The notes under the pieces were generated by a model. That model was not told where the DNA came from. It searched no databases and saw nothing but the letters and a program-made list of their open reading frames with translations. Source: a virus. Taken from it: a stretch of 38,698 bases of DNA. The stretch's first letter is position 1. Every line of letters begins with the position of its first letter. The position numbers and the translations under genes are program-made. The stretch spans positions 1-38,698 of the IMG/VR virus record IMGVR_UViG_3300035099_000166, one strand, 5' to 3'. Below, piece after piece: positions 1-7,929 of the stretch.

Positions 1-1827
1 TTCGGCGAGACGGCCTTGGACGTACTTGACAACGAGCCGGAGCGCCTGGAGACGGTCGCTGGCATCGGCAAGAAGAAATTAGCCGCCATCCGCGAGCAGT
101 GGGAGGCGCAGAGCCGCTACCGGGAGGCCGTGGTCTGGCTTCTGTCCCTGGGGATCACCATGTCCCTGGCGGTGAAGGTCATCAAGCACTTCGTCCATGC
201 CCAGCGAGACCCCCAGGAGGCTGTGCAGTCCAACCCGTACTGTCTTACGGAGCTGTGGGGTGTCGGTTTCCTCAAGGCGGACGCCATCGCCCGCCGGCTG
301 GGCTTCGCGGTGGACCATCCGGCGCGTCTGCGGGCGGGCCTCGTCTACATGTTGCAGCAGGCCCGCGACGGGTACGGCCACTGCTACCTGCCCCGACACA
401 AGGCCATTGAGGCCACGGCGGAATTATGCGGTGTGGATGGCTCCCTGGTCGAAGCGCTGGAGGAGGATCTCGCCAACCTGTCCGCCATCACCGTGGATGG
501 TGGCGATGCCTACTATCTGCCGCGGATGCACTTCGAGGAGACCGACTTGGCGAAGCGGCTGTCTGCGCTGGCCGAGACCAGGTCCAGGAAGCTACGGTGG
601 ATGGACCGGGAGCGCCTACAAGCGGCATTCCGGGCGGAAGTGGGCTATCAGCTTACTCAGGAGCAGATTGGTGCGGTCTACGCCGTTCTGGGCGCGAATC
701 TGGCCGTCCTGACGGGCGGTCCCGGTGTCGGAAAGAGTAGCGCGGTCCGCGCCATGGTCATGCTGATTGAGGCGGCCAACCTGCGCGTGGAGTTGACCTC
801 TCCCACCGGGCGCGCGGCGAAGCGACTGGAGGAACTGTCCAAGCACGGCGCCCGGACCATCCATCGGCTGCTCGGCTGGTCCCAGGAGAAGCACTGCTTC
901 ACGCACGACGCTGGGACTCCGTTGGAAACTGACTTCGTGATCGTGGATGAGGCCAGCATGGTGGATGTCGGCCTGGCGCAGGCTCTGGTGTCCGCCATTG
1001 ACCCCAAGTTCACACAGCTCCTGCTGGTGGGGGACAAGGACCAGCTTCCCTCCGTGGGCCCCGGCAGCGTGCTCAACGACATCATTCGCAGTGGCCGCGT
1101 GCCTGTCTGCGAGCTGACGCAGATCATGCGCCAGGCGGAGGGCAGCGGGATCATTCTCGATGCCCACAACGTGAATGAGGGCCGGCTACCCGCTCTGAAC
1201 ACGCCCGAATGCACTTGGTGGCAGGCCGATGATGCCGACCGTATCCGCAAGGAGATCATGCGCGTGGCGCTCGACTACCGCGGCACCGACCTGCAGATCC
1301 TGACACCCATGCGCAAGGGGCCGGTAGGCACGTTCGCGCTCAACCGGATGCTGCAGGAGGCGTTGAACCCGGCCGGGCTGGACAAGCCCCAGATGAAGCG
1401 CGGGATGGGGGACACGGAGGTGGTCTATCGGCTGGGTGATCGGGTGATCCAGACGCGCAACGACTATGATCGCGGCGTGATGAATGGGGACATCGGGCAG
1501 GTCGCGGATGTGAACCCGAAGGACCGCGAGCTGAGCATCGAGTTCTCAGACACGGTGGCGACCTACGGGCCTGACGACCTGCGGAACGTGGACCTGGCCT
1601 ATGCGCTGACGATCCACAAGGCCCAGGGAAGCGAGTACGACACGGTGGTCATCGTGGCCTGCTGGGCGCACTGGGTGATGTTGCAGCGGAACCTATTGTA
1701 CACGGCGCTGTCGAGGGCGCGGGAGCGGGCGGTAGTGATCGGGGAGTGGCGGGCCATCGAGCGGGCGGTATCCAACAACAAGCCGAGCAAGCGGCACACG
1801 AGACTGAGAGAGAGGCTGAAGGAATGA
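1..1827 (+). CDS. recD2: RecD2-type DNA helicase (5' end outside window)
   Basis: This is a superfamily 1B 5'-3' DNA helicase of the RecD2/TraA type, probably acting in phage replication or recombination. The frame is open from the first base of the window, and the residues before the first possible start codon (FGETALDVLDNEPERL) match the usual RecD2 sequence, so the gene begins upstream. In order the fragment shows helix-hairpin-helix segments (VAGIGKKK near residue 25), Walker A GGPGVGKSS near 238, Walker B VIVDEASMVD near 313, the motif GDKDQLPSVG near 344, and the C-terminal helicase motifs TIHKAQGSEYD near 537 and LYTALSRARER near 566. The catalytic core is complete. Its stop codon overlaps the start of the next gene (ATGA), which indicates translational coupling. 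The family call is secure; the exact role in this phage is inferred. Confidence 0.93.
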   Translation, partial: FGETALDVLDNEPERLETVAGIGKKKLAAIREQWEAQSRYREAVVWLLSLGITMSLAVKVIKHFVHAQRDPQEAVQSNPYCLTELWGVGFLKADAIARRLGFAVDHPARLRAGLVYMLQQARDGYGHCYLPRHKAIEATAELCGVDGSLVEALEEDLANLSAITVDGGDAYYLPRMHFEETDLAKRLSALAETRSRKLRWMDRERLQAAFRAEVGYQLTQEQIGAVYAVLGANLAVLTGGPGVGKSSAVRAMVMLIEAANLRVELTSPTGRAAKRLEELSKHGARTIHRLLGWSQEKHCFTHDAGTPLETDFVIVDEASMVDVGLAQALVSAIDPKFTQLLLVGDKDQLPSVGPGSVLNDIIRSGRVPVCELTQIMRQAEGSGIILDAHNVNEGRLPALNTPECTWWQADDADRIRKEIMRVALDYRGTDLQILTPMRKGPVGTFALNRMLQEALNPAGLDKPQMKRGMGDTEVVYRLGDRVIQTRNDYDRGVMNGDIGQVADVNPKDRELSIEFSDTVATYGPDDLRNVDLAYALTIHKAQGSEYDTVVIVACWAHWVMLQRNLLYTALSRARERAVVIGEWRAIERAVSNNKPSKRHTRLRERLKE

Positions 1828-2396
1828 GCGTCCCCTTCCCGGAGGGCAAGTTTGGTGCGATGCTCTGGGACCCGCCGTGGCGATTTAGGACCTGGTCTGA
1901 GACTAACCAACGCAAGAGCGCGAGCAAGCACTATGCCCTGATGATGCTCGAAGAGATCAAGGCTCTGCCCGTCTCTGACCTGGCGCTGCCCGATTGCGTT
2001 CTATTCCTGTGGGTGATCGCTCCGATGTTCCCGCAGGCACATGAGGTCATCGTGGACTGGGGCTTCGAGTATAAGACAGTTGCCTTTGTCTGGGACAAAG
2101 GGCGCATGGGACTTGGCTACTGGACGCGCCACGAGACGGAGCAATGCTGGCTAGCGACGCGCGGACAACCAAGACGCCGGCCAGGCGCGACCTCCGTAAG
2201 GCAGAAAATCACTGAGAAGCCCCGGGAGCACAGCCGCAAGCCGGACTGCGTTCACGACCGCATCGAGGCGCTGGTGACAGGGCCCTATCTGGAGGGTTTC
2301 GCGCGCGGCCCTTGGCCCGGTTGGACCGTCTGGGGCGACGAGTGCGGCAAGTTCGCCGACCCACAGCAAGCCCTCGCGCTCGGAGAAGACCACTGA
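1824..2396 (+). CDS. MT-A70 family DNA N6-adenine methyltransferase
   Basis: This 190-residue protein is an MT-A70-like S-adenosylmethionine-dependent methyltransferase, expected to methylate adenine at N6. The catalytic DPPW motif is at residues 16-19, followed by family landmarks LFLWVIAPM, FVWDKGRMGLGYW and, near the C-terminus, RIEALVTGPYLEGFAR. The frame is open further upstream, but ATG 1824 is preferred because it forms an ATGA overlap with the helicase stop, has a purine-rich GAAGG just before it, and gives the normal family N-terminus. Phage members of this family usually modify phage DNA to escape host restriction. A second, unrelated DNA methyltransferase is encoded near 35694, so the phage has two. 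Confidence 0.9.
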   Translation: MSVPFPEGKFGAMLWDPPWRFRTWSETNQRKSASKHYALMMLEEIKALPVSDLALPDCVLFLWVIAPMFPQAHEVIVDWGFEYKTVAFVWDKGRMGLGYWTRHETEQCWLATRGQPRRRPGATSVRQKITEKPREHSRKPDCVHDRIEALVTGPYLEGFARGPWPGWTVWGDECGKFADPQQALALGEDH

Positions 2397-2639
2397 GAGC
2401 TAACCTCGTGGCAAGGGCTTGCTGGAGAAAAACTGTTGGCTATTGACTTCTGAAATGCAATCTTGTAGGCTCAGGCTGCTCCGGTCAGAGCGTAAAGGAC
2501 GGTTTTCATCATGTCCGGCTACCGTGCTACAATAACCAGAAAGCGACCTTTGGGCCTCGCGCCCGTGGACCGTCCTGCTCTGACCGGAGCGGCCGGACCC
2601 GGCGCGGGGCTCTTTGCTTTGGGGGAGGCAAGTGCCTGA
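2397..2639 (+). promoter_or_regulatory. Regulatory gap with inverted repeat and extended -10 promoter
   Basis: This 243-base non-coding gap lies before the replication genes. It holds a perfect 14-base inverted repeat (2478-2491, GCTCCGGTCAGAGC, against 2577-2590). Inside it a second matching pair, 2497-2503 GGACGGT and 2569-2575 ACCGTCC, extends the dyad with a small bulge. Between the arms is an extended -10 promoter: TG at 2525-2526 and TACAAT at 2528-2533. A weak -35 (TTCATC, 2505-2510) stands 17 bases upstream. A GGGGGAGG Shine-Dalgarno begins near 2621. The arrangement suggests an operator pair or a structured leader controlling the replication operon; this is inference. Confidence 0.5.
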
Positions 2640-3683
2640 ATGGACGGCTGGACGAAGCTCCACGCGAGCACAACCCAAAGTCTCAAGATTGGCAACCTCA
2701 TTGACGAGGAACCGGAGGCGTTTATCCTCTTTACGCTGATGATCGCCAAGGCTGGGGTCTGGGGCCGGTTCCCCGCGCATCCCAAACTCCTGAAGGGCAT
2801 TGTCGCGCCGCTATCTGACCGGCTCAGCGCGCAGAAGATCACTGAACTCCTGGCCGTACTTGAGAATAGCACCTACGGATTGGTTACGCGGTACGAGGTG
2901 GACGGGCAGGAATACCTCTACAACACAGGCCATTTTGAGAATAACCCTGACCAGTCCTGGCACCGTGTCGGGAAGTTGGAGTTACCGCACCCGCCGGATT
3001 GGTCTCCTCCTCCGTCACTTGTCCTATACTTGGCGAAGGTCAGGGAGGGAGTCTACAAAGGCAAGAAGTTCATGGCAGAATGTGTCAAGTTCTGTATCAG
3101 TCCCCAGGACGTACCGACCTTGCAGGAGCTACAGTCCCAAGACGACTCTCAAGAGCAGTCCCGGGACCGCTCCCCGGACCAAGTGCCCCAGACTACAGAC
3201 GTGAGACGTGAGACTTCAGACTTCAGACATGAGACAAAGGATAAGGCAACGACAAAGGCCTCGCGCGCGCGCGCGCGACCCCCGGCCTTCGGCTCTCCTG
3301 ATGCGCCCCCAGAACCCGAGCCCGAGCCCGAGCCTCCTTCCCTCAACCCTCAGCAGCAAGCCATCCAGGACGCCTATGAGGCCTTCGGCCTGCAGGGGGT
3401 GGCCACCGACCCGCCAGGAGCTAAGCGCAATCTGTACTCCGGCTTGACCGCGGCGATTGCCGCCAAGGGCATTCCCCTGGTACAGGAGTGGGTCAACTGG
3501 CTGAGAGACAACCGCCCCCAGGCCATTCCCGAAGGGGCCAAGCGCTGGCCGTACTTCTGCTCGCAGTTCCACAAGGCGATGAACCAGCCCTGGACCTGGC
3601 AAGGCAGCAACGGCCGCTCGCGGGCCTCGCCACGACTGCCAAAGCGGATCGCCGACACGAAGTTCAAAGAGGGACGTGTCTGA
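2640..3683 (+). CDS. Replisome organiser, DnaD-like replication initiation protein
   Basis: The 347-residue protein resembles phage replisome organisers. Its N-terminus (MDGWTKLHASTTQSLKIGNL) has the W.KLH...KIG pattern of the winged-helix domain that opens many phage initiator proteins. After about residue 150 comes a long, charged, low-complexity linker with repeated Pro-Glu (about residues 220-235). A C-terminal globular part (about 240-330, AIQDAYEAFG and WPYFCSQFHKAM) may contact DNA or the loader. The start is ATG 2640; a GTG at 2632 has better spacing from the Shine-Dalgarno but is out of frame. The stop overlaps the start of the DnaC-like gene by one base, and this pairing is the main functional evidence. 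The role is therefore inferred from N-terminal resemblance and context. Confidence 0.62.
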   Translation: MDGWTKLHASTTQSLKIGNLIDEEPEAFILFTLMIAKAGVWGRFPAHPKLLKGIVAPLSDRLSAQKITELLAVLENSTYGLVTRYEVDGQEYLYNTGHFENNPDQSWHRVGKLELPHPPDWSPPPSLVLYLAKVREGVYKGKKFMAECVKFCISPQDVPTLQELQSQDDSQEQSRDRSPDQVPQTTDVRRETSDFRHETKDKATTKASRARARPPAFGSPDAPPEPEPEPEPPSLNPQQQAIQDAYEAFGLQGVATDPPGAKRNLYSGLTAAIAAKGIPLVQEWVNWLRDNRPQAIPEGAKRWPYFCSQFHKAMNQPWTWQGSNGRSRASPRLPKRIADTKFKEGRV

Positions 3684-4501
3684 TGGTAGCAGAGAGAGTA
3701 CCTCGGGCCCATGGGCCACAGGAGACAATCAGGGAGCACACCAAAGAGCCGGCGCGGGTCATCACCGAAGCCGACCGCCTGCGCATAGAGGCCTTCATCG
3801 CCAGTCAGAAGGCGGCCGCGGCTCGGAGGGAAGAGCGCCAGGAGCAGCGCCCGCCAGACCGCGAGCAGCGGGAGAAGCGCGTCCGGGCGGGCCTCGAGGA
3901 AATCGGCATCCCCAGGCGCTTCTGGTCGGCGACGTGGGACAACATCCCGGCCACACTGCCGGCGAGCTGGGGGGAGGACGTGAAGCGGTACTGCGATGGT
4001 CTGGCCCAGCACGTGGGGCAGGGCGCCGGGCTCTACCTCGGGGGCGACCTCGGGGTCGGCAAGACCTGCTTGCTGGCTCTGATTGCGCGAGTTGCCTGGG
4101 AACAGGAGGTCTCCTGTGTCTACGTGGAGTGCGGGATGGTGTTGGCGCAACTCATCTTCAACTCGCTGGACGACTGGCGGGAGGACGACATCGGCTGGCC
4201 CTACCGCGACAAGGCCCTCGTGCTACTGGACGACCTGGATGACATCCGCGATGCAGCACCCGGAGCGGCCAACCCCTCCCTGCAAGCGATCTGCCGCTGG
4301 CTGAAGTGGCGCCACGCTCATCGGCGGGCGACGGTGATCGCCAGTAATAGGTCGTGGAATGACCTGGTGGCGATCCCGGAGTTCGAGCGTATGGCCGACC
4401 GCTGGAAGGAGAACATGCCGATCCGGCTGGAGACCGGGATCGAGAGCCAGAGACGCTGCGACCCTAACGGTTCAGCGATAGACAGTCGGACCCTGAGCTG
4501 A
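3683..4501 (+). CDS. DnaC-like AAA+ helicase loader
   Basis: This is a 272-residue AAA+ ATPase of the DnaC/IstB type, expected to load the replicative helicase at the phage origin. Walker A is GGDLGVGKT at 120-128, Walker B is ALVLLDDLDD at 178-187, and a sensor-1-like TVIASN follows about 30 residues later. The basic, helical N-terminal 75 residues fit a helicase-interaction region. Start choice: ATG 3683 shares its first base with the TGA of the upstream gene and has GAGGGA about nine bases upstream; the frame is open earlier only as a shadow of the organiser gene. No phage helicase is seen in the window, so it probably recruits the host DnaB, or one encoded outside. Confidence 0.87.
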   Translation: MVAERVPRAHGPQETIREHTKEPARVITEADRLRIEAFIASQKAAAARREERQEQRPPDREQREKRVRAGLEEIGIPRRFWSATWDNIPATLPASWGEDVKRYCDGLAQHVGQGAGLYLGGDLGVGKTCLLALIARVAWEQEVSCVYVECGMVLAQLIFNSLDDWREDDIGWPYRDKALVLLDDLDDIRDAAPGAANPSLQAICRWLKWRHAHRRATVIASNRSWNDLVAIPEFERMADRWKENMPIRLETGIESQRRCDPNGSAIDSRTLS

Positions 4502-4601
4502 TCCGGCAGCATCGCGCGGAGATCGGCAAGGGGTAGGTGGGCCCAGATGCGTAAGCGGACCGCGTACCAGGACACTGAGGTTTCTACGGAGCTGTCCCCA
4601 T

Positions 4602-4901
4602 ATGTGTGACACGCCGATGCTTCCCTGCCAGGTTTGCGGCAAGCGCCTACCCGTCCATATTGGTGACTTCTGTACGGCACGCAAGAACATCGGTGTCCGC
4701 TGCGGTCGGCACAAGCCCAAGCAGCCCGGTTGGACCAAGTTCTCCGGCTGCTCATTGGGGAAGGGCCGACCCTTCGTGATGTACCTGGCCTACATCGGCC
4801 CGGCGGAGGAACTGGAGGAGGGGTACGGGATCGGAGACGCGGGCGACATCGTACCCAACTGCTTTGAGTACGAGGAGGAGTCATGCACCGCAGCACCCTA
4901 G
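4602..4901 (+). CDS. Small cysteine-rich protein of unknown function
   Basis: A 99-residue protein I do not recognise. It has a CQVC pair at residues 9-12 and further cysteines at about 23, 34 and 49, which suggests a small zinc-binding fold. The C-terminal third is acidic (ELEEGYGIGDAGD). The Shine-Dalgarno is weak. Its 3' end overlaps the next gene by 19 bases, and a strong GAGGAGGAG ribosome site for that gene lies inside its coding region, so the two are probably translationally linked. The 100 bases before it show no clear promoter. No function is proposed. Confidence 0.55.
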   Translation: MCDTPMLPCQVCGKRLPVHIGDFCTARKNIGVRCGRHKPKQPGWTKFSGCSLGKGRPFVMYLAYIGPAEELEEGYGIGDAGDIVPNCFEYEEESCTAAP

Positions 4902-5623
4902 CTGTAGCCGCCGCCCTGGCGGTTCTCTTGGCGGGGAGCACCAGGACGGCGGCGGATGCAGCAAGCGAAGTAGGGAATCCTTGGCCTGCCGCGCTGCTGG
5001 ATTCCCCTCAGGGCGAGCCGGGACCTGCCGTCGCGCCGTCGGACCTCGGGCCGGAGGAGGGCGATGGTCAGCGCCTACTCAACCTGTCACTGGCACTGCC
5101 TATGCCACCCCCTGCACCAAGTGCCTCTGAGTTGCGCCGCGCCAAGTGCGCCTACCTGTGGGCGAGGGTGGCTCCCTGGTCATACAGCAAGGGCCTGTGC
5201 GGGTTCTTCGTCAACGAGCACGAGCGCATTGGCCTGGGTTCAGACTGGTACTACAGCTTCTGCAACGCGGCGCACGCCTCGGGGTTGAACCCGCGCATGT
5301 CCTTCCGTAAGGGCGGCATGTGGGCGCGGGGCCTAATGGACTGTACGCAGCGCAATGGCCCACGTAGCGCCTTCCGTGACCTGGGATCATGCGACCTGTT
5401 CAAGCCGAAGGTGAGCATCCGCAACCACTGTCTGGAAATGAACTCCCTGCACAGGCAAAGCAGGCGCGAGGGGTGGAGCCTGCAACGGGCCGTCTTCCTG
5501 CCGCGGTCGCCAGACGGATGGCGGGCAAGAAGGGAGCAGAGGAAGTGGCAAGCCAAGGACAGGGCATTCCGGGCGATCATGGCGGACTGGTATAGTGCAC
5601 AACCGAAGGAGCGATGCAGATGA
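4883..5623 (+). CDS. Secreted lytic-transglycosylase-like protein, catalytic Glu apparently missing
   Basis: A 246-residue protein with a classic signal peptide (MHRSTLAVAAALAVLLAGS, cleavage probably near residue 25) and a Pro-rich linker to about residue 80. Residues 120-190 follow the lytic transglycosylase (SLT) pattern: ASGLNPRMS at 132-140, then GMWARGLMD at 145-153, then DLFKPKVSIRNHC at 171-183, matching ESGFNP, GAxGLMQ and DLFDPxxNI in the family. At the place of the catalytic glutamate there is Ala132. Six cysteines in this part would suit disulphides outside the cytoplasm. It may be an inactive or altered muramidase, or a wall-binding protein. The GAGGAGGAG at 4872-4880 fixes the start. 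It overlaps the peptidase gene downstream by ATGA. Confidence 0.5.
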   Translation: MHRSTLAVAAALAVLLAGSTRTAADAASEVGNPWPAALLDSPQGEPGPAVAPSDLGPEEGDGQRLLNLSLALPMPPPAPSASELRRAKCAYLWARVAPWSYSKGLCGFFVNEHERIGLGSDWYYSFCNAAHASGLNPRMSFRKGGMWARGLMDCTQRNGPRSAFRDLGSCDLFKPKVSIRNHCLEMNSLHRQSRREGWSLQRAVFLPRSPDGWRARREQRKWQAKDRAFRAIMADWYSAQPKERCR

Positions 5624-6348
5624 AGTACCTGACGACAGCGAAGACCAGCCGTGACATCCTGGCCACCGCGGCCGAAGTCTGGAGGCAGTACAAGCAAGGT
5701 CTGATCCCGGTCATCGGGCATGTGCGGTTCGAGAGCGTCCACGAGCTGGGCCACTGCCAGCAGAACATCCGGGAGCTGATCGAGGGTACGGTGTACGGCG
5801 AGGAGTGGCGTTGGCCAGAAGCGCGGTGCTGCGCTGGCGCGACGTGTCGAGCCATCAAGAACGCTGGCTACCCGACCATTGCCTTCGCGGCGATGGAGCC
5901 CGGGGACCTGGTCTACATGGGCGGCGGCAAGAAGTGCAAGACCTGTGGCGGCGCCGTAGGGCACACGGGTATGTACCTGCGTCCTCAGGGGCCAGAGCGC
6001 ATCCTGTGGCAGAATACGAGCGCTGGCGGGATGGGCTTGTGTGAGCGGGCGCTGACGGGCGACCAGATTGGCCGCATCAACGGCATCTTCCGCCTGCTGC
6101 CCCTGGCCGAGGTAGCCGCCGCCGACGAGGCCGTGAAGACGGTCTGGCTGCCCACGGGCCAGCTCCTGATGGGTGTGCAAACACGGTGGGCAGGCGACAA
6201 GATCGTGGGCAACGTGCGCGAGCTGGCGGAGGGGATCGCGGAGTTGGTGGCGACCTGGCAGCAGGAGACGGCCCAGACGCTGGAGGGCATCAAGGTGCAT
6301 GCCGAGCACCTGGCGGACCAGGACAAGCTCTACCTGGAGCCGTACTGA
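5620..6348 (+). CDS. NlpC/P60-like cysteine peptidase, candidate endolysin
   Basis: The 242-residue protein has the order of an NlpC/P60 or CHAP-type peptidase: a cysteine opening a helix (RCCAGATCRAIK, Cys70/71), the strand signature PGDLVYMGGG at about 94-103, a histidine in GHTGMYL (His115), and a polar residue in WQNTS at about 130-134. Such enzymes cut peptides in bacterial cell walls. The KCKTCGG insertion (about 105-111) is unusual. A helical C-terminal tail (about 180-242) could bind the wall or multimerise. Start: AAGGAG at 5606-5611 stands 8 bases from ATG 5620, which also makes an ATGA overlap; the in-frame ATG at 5614 is too close. Cell-wall enzymes beside replication genes, far from the holin-like gene at 35300, is an unusual arrangement. 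Confidence 0.6.
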   Translation: MKYLTTAKTSRDILATAAEVWRQYKQGLIPVIGHVRFESVHELGHCQQNIRELIEGTVYGEEWRWPEARCCAGATCRAIKNAGYPTIAFAAMEPGDLVYMGGGKKCKTCGGAVGHTGMYLRPQGPERILWQNTSAGGMGLCERALTGDQIGRINGIFRLLPLAEVAAADEAVKTVWLPTGQLLMGVQTRWAGDKIVGNVRELAEGIAELVATWQQETAQTLEGIKVHAEHLADQDKLYLEPY

Positions 6349-6362
6349 GAGGTCGTATATCT

Positions 6363-6740
6363 ATGAGCACCCGGGCCATGGATACCACTCAGGCCAACGT
6401 CAGTATCCTTGAATGGCTGCGCGAACGGGCCAAGACTCCTCCTTGCGACTGCTGCGCGGCCCGTTGCAGTCAGAAACTGGAGATGTTGCAGGAGCAAGGG
6501 CGGTGCAAGGAACGCCAGGAGCCGGACGATCCCAAGGAAGAGGGCAAGGGTTTGATGGTCCCTCGCGCCGCGCTGGAGTGGGCGGTTTTGGAGGCGGTAG
6601 CTTGTGAGCTGGAATGGCGTTGCCGGGTCGGACCTGGCCGCTGTTTGGGAGCTGAGACGTGTGACCGGGTTCGTGGCAGCGAGAGCTGCGTTGCTAGCCT
6701 GTGCGAGGCAGCGATCCGCGAGGGAGGGAAGGGAAGCTAG
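6363..6740 (+). CDS. Cys-rich small protein, first copy of a duplicated gene
   Basis: A 125-residue protein of unknown function. The N-terminal half carries CDCCAARC (about residues 28-35). The C-terminal 61 residues, from MVPRAALEWA, are duplicated in the next gene, with five cysteines spaced through RCRVGPGRC, CDRVRGSE and SLCEA. That pattern suggests a small metal-binding or disulphide-rich module. ATG 6363 follows the peptidase stop by 14 bases with a poor ribosome site, so translation may be coupled. The DNA of the duplicated part, 6555-6740, aligns without gaps to 6851-7036. Confidence 0.6.
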   Translation: MSTRAMDTTQANVSILEWLRERAKTPPCDCCAARCSQKLEMLQEQGRCKERQEPDDPKEEGKGLMVPRAALEWAVLEAVACELEWRCRVGPGRCLGAETCDRVRGSESCVASLCEAAIREGGKGS

Positions 6741-7036
6741 AAATGCTAGTCATCATTCGCCAAGTCAAGGATGGTCGACCTGAAGAGGACATGTTCCGAA
6801 AGTCCATTGGCTCCCTGGCGGGCCGCGAGGGCAATCAGCGGATCGGGCCGATGGTCCCGAGGGCGGCGCTGGAGTGGGCCGTCCTGGAGGCGGTAGCTTG
6901 TGAGCTTCAGTGGCGTTGCCGGGTCGGACCCGGCCGCTGCCCGGGAGCCGAAAGGTGCGACCGGGTTCGTGGCAGCGAGAAGTGCATTGAGAGTCTGTGT
7001 GAGGCGGCGATCCGCGAAGCCGAGAAGGGGAGCTAA
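6555..7036 (+). repeat. Tandem direct repeat of a 186-base coding module
   Basis: Bases 6555-6740 and 6851-7036 are two equally long copies with no insertions or deletions between them, separated by 110 bases. The encoded proteins are about 87 percent identical (8 differences in 61 residues). The reading frame is kept in both copies, so this is gene duplication followed by divergence under coding constraint. Confidence 0.9.
6743..7036 (+). CDS. Cys-rich small protein, second copy
   Basis: A 97-residue protein whose last 61 residues match the upstream gene at about 53 of 61 positions, with cysteines conserved. Its first 36 residues differ from that gene but resemble the start of the gene at 7835: MLVIIRQVKDGRPEEDMF here against IILLVRQLKDGQP there. 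Thus three neighbouring small genes share two modules in different combinations. ATG 6743 was chosen because a purine-rich stretch (GGGAAGGGAA, about 6726-6735) precedes it and because the homologous N-terminus begins there. Function unknown. Confidence 0.6.
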   Translation: MLVIIRQVKDGRPEEDMFRKSIGSLAGREGNQRIGPMVPRAALEWAVLEAVACELQWRCRVGPGRCPGAERCDRVRGSEKCIESLCEAAIREAEKGS

Positions 7037-7038
7037 TT

Positions 7039-7929
7039 GTGCCGAATCTACGCATAATCTACCGTCCCTCGCCGAGCAGTCGTAGCGGAGAATACGGCTT
7101 CCCGCTGGCGTGCTCCCTCTATCGCGGTTGTACGGGCGGCTGTAAGTACTGCTTCGCGCCGGCAACCGTCCGGCTTGACAAGGCCGAGTTTCACGAGAGT
7201 CCGAGACCCCGCGAGGGGGCACTGAAAAAGTTTGCGTCTGACCTGGGTGACTTGGCGAGGGAAGGCAGCCGCGAGCGGGTTCTTTTGTCGTTTACTACGG
7301 ATCCGTTTCAACCCTTAGAGGCCGCTTATGGGCTGACGACGAGGGCGTTGCGGCTCTGTCACGCTTACGAGCGGCCCGTGGCGGTCTTGACGAAGTTCGG
7401 GACTGCCGCCTGTGAAGCGTTCGCGCTATTGGAGAAAACTAGCGGTTGGTTTGGAACGTCGTTAGTGTGGGATAGCGAGCGTAAGCGGGAAGAATGGGAG
7501 CACGGCACCGCCCCGCTTGCCAGTCGCTGCACCGCTATCGCCCACGCGGTCTCCTGCGGCATTTATACCTGGGCCTCAGTAGAACCCGTCATCGAGACGG
7601 CAGAGGCCCTAGCGGCGATACAGGTCCTGCTCACCCTGGGTGTCCAGGACATCCGCGTCGGGCTCATAGAGCACCACCCGGAATGGCGCGAACCGGGAGA
7701 CAGGTTGCTTGCATTCGGTAGAGACCTTGCGGCGGTGATGCGGGACGCGCCGGGCACGAAATGGCTGGTCAAGAAGAGCCTACAGCCGTGGATGCCGTGG
7801 GCGAACGCGCGAGCAAGGTCGGAGGTGATGCAAAATCATACTCCTAGTTCGGCAACTGAAGGACGGTCAGCCCTGCCAGGAGGAGCACTTCGCCAAGGTA
7901 TGGGTAAGAGGGAGGAGGGACCCGCGTAA
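7039..7929 (+). CDS. Radical SAM protein, SplB/COG1533-like
   Basis: A 296-residue radical S-adenosylmethionine protein. The iron-sulphur cluster motif is CTGGCKYC (Cys31, Cys35, Cys38), preceded by the typical LACSLYRGC. Later conserved stretches include LSFTTDPFQPLE, GTSLVWDSE and ASVEPVIET, as in the spore photoproduct lyase-like COG1533 group often found in phages. The substrate is unknown; the annotation 'photolyase' should not be assumed. Start is GTG 7039, three bases after the previous stop, with AGAAGGGGAG upstream. The sequence after about residue 262 does not look family-like and overlaps the next gene by 95 bases in another frame, so the true fold probably ends near PWMPWANARA. 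Confidence 0.82.
   Translation: MPNLRIIYRPSPSSRSGEYGFPLACSLYRGCTGGCKYCFAPATVRLDKAEFHESPRPREGALKKFASDLGDLAREGSRERVLLSFTTDPFQPLEAAYGLTTRALRLCHAYERPVAVLTKFGTAACEAFALLEKTSGWFGTSLVWDSERKREEWEHGTAPLASRCTAIAHAVSCGIYTWASVEPVIETAEALAAIQVLLTLGVQDIRVGLIEHHPEWREPGDRLLAFGRDLAAVMRDAPGTKWLVKKSLQPWMPWANARARSEVMQNHTPSSATEGRSALPGGALRQGMGKREEGPA

Noticed and set aside
2443-2471. TTGACT-17-TAGGCT as a promoter
   Set aside because: The -10 matches consensus at only three positions; the extended -10 element at 2528 is the better candidate.
4547-4609. 20-codon frame before the 4602 gene
   Set aside because: Too short to support; it overlaps the start of the next gene and has no homology signal. It could be a leader peptide but nothing shows it.
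5588-5596. Extended -10 (TGG TATAGT) before the peptidase gene
   Set aside because: No acceptable -35, and it lies within the end of a coding region; too weak to list as a feature.
6130-6348. C-terminal stalk domain of the copper amine oxidase N-terminal type in the peptidase
   Set aside because: Only a faint resemblance (TGQLLMG, VRELAEG); not enough to annotate.
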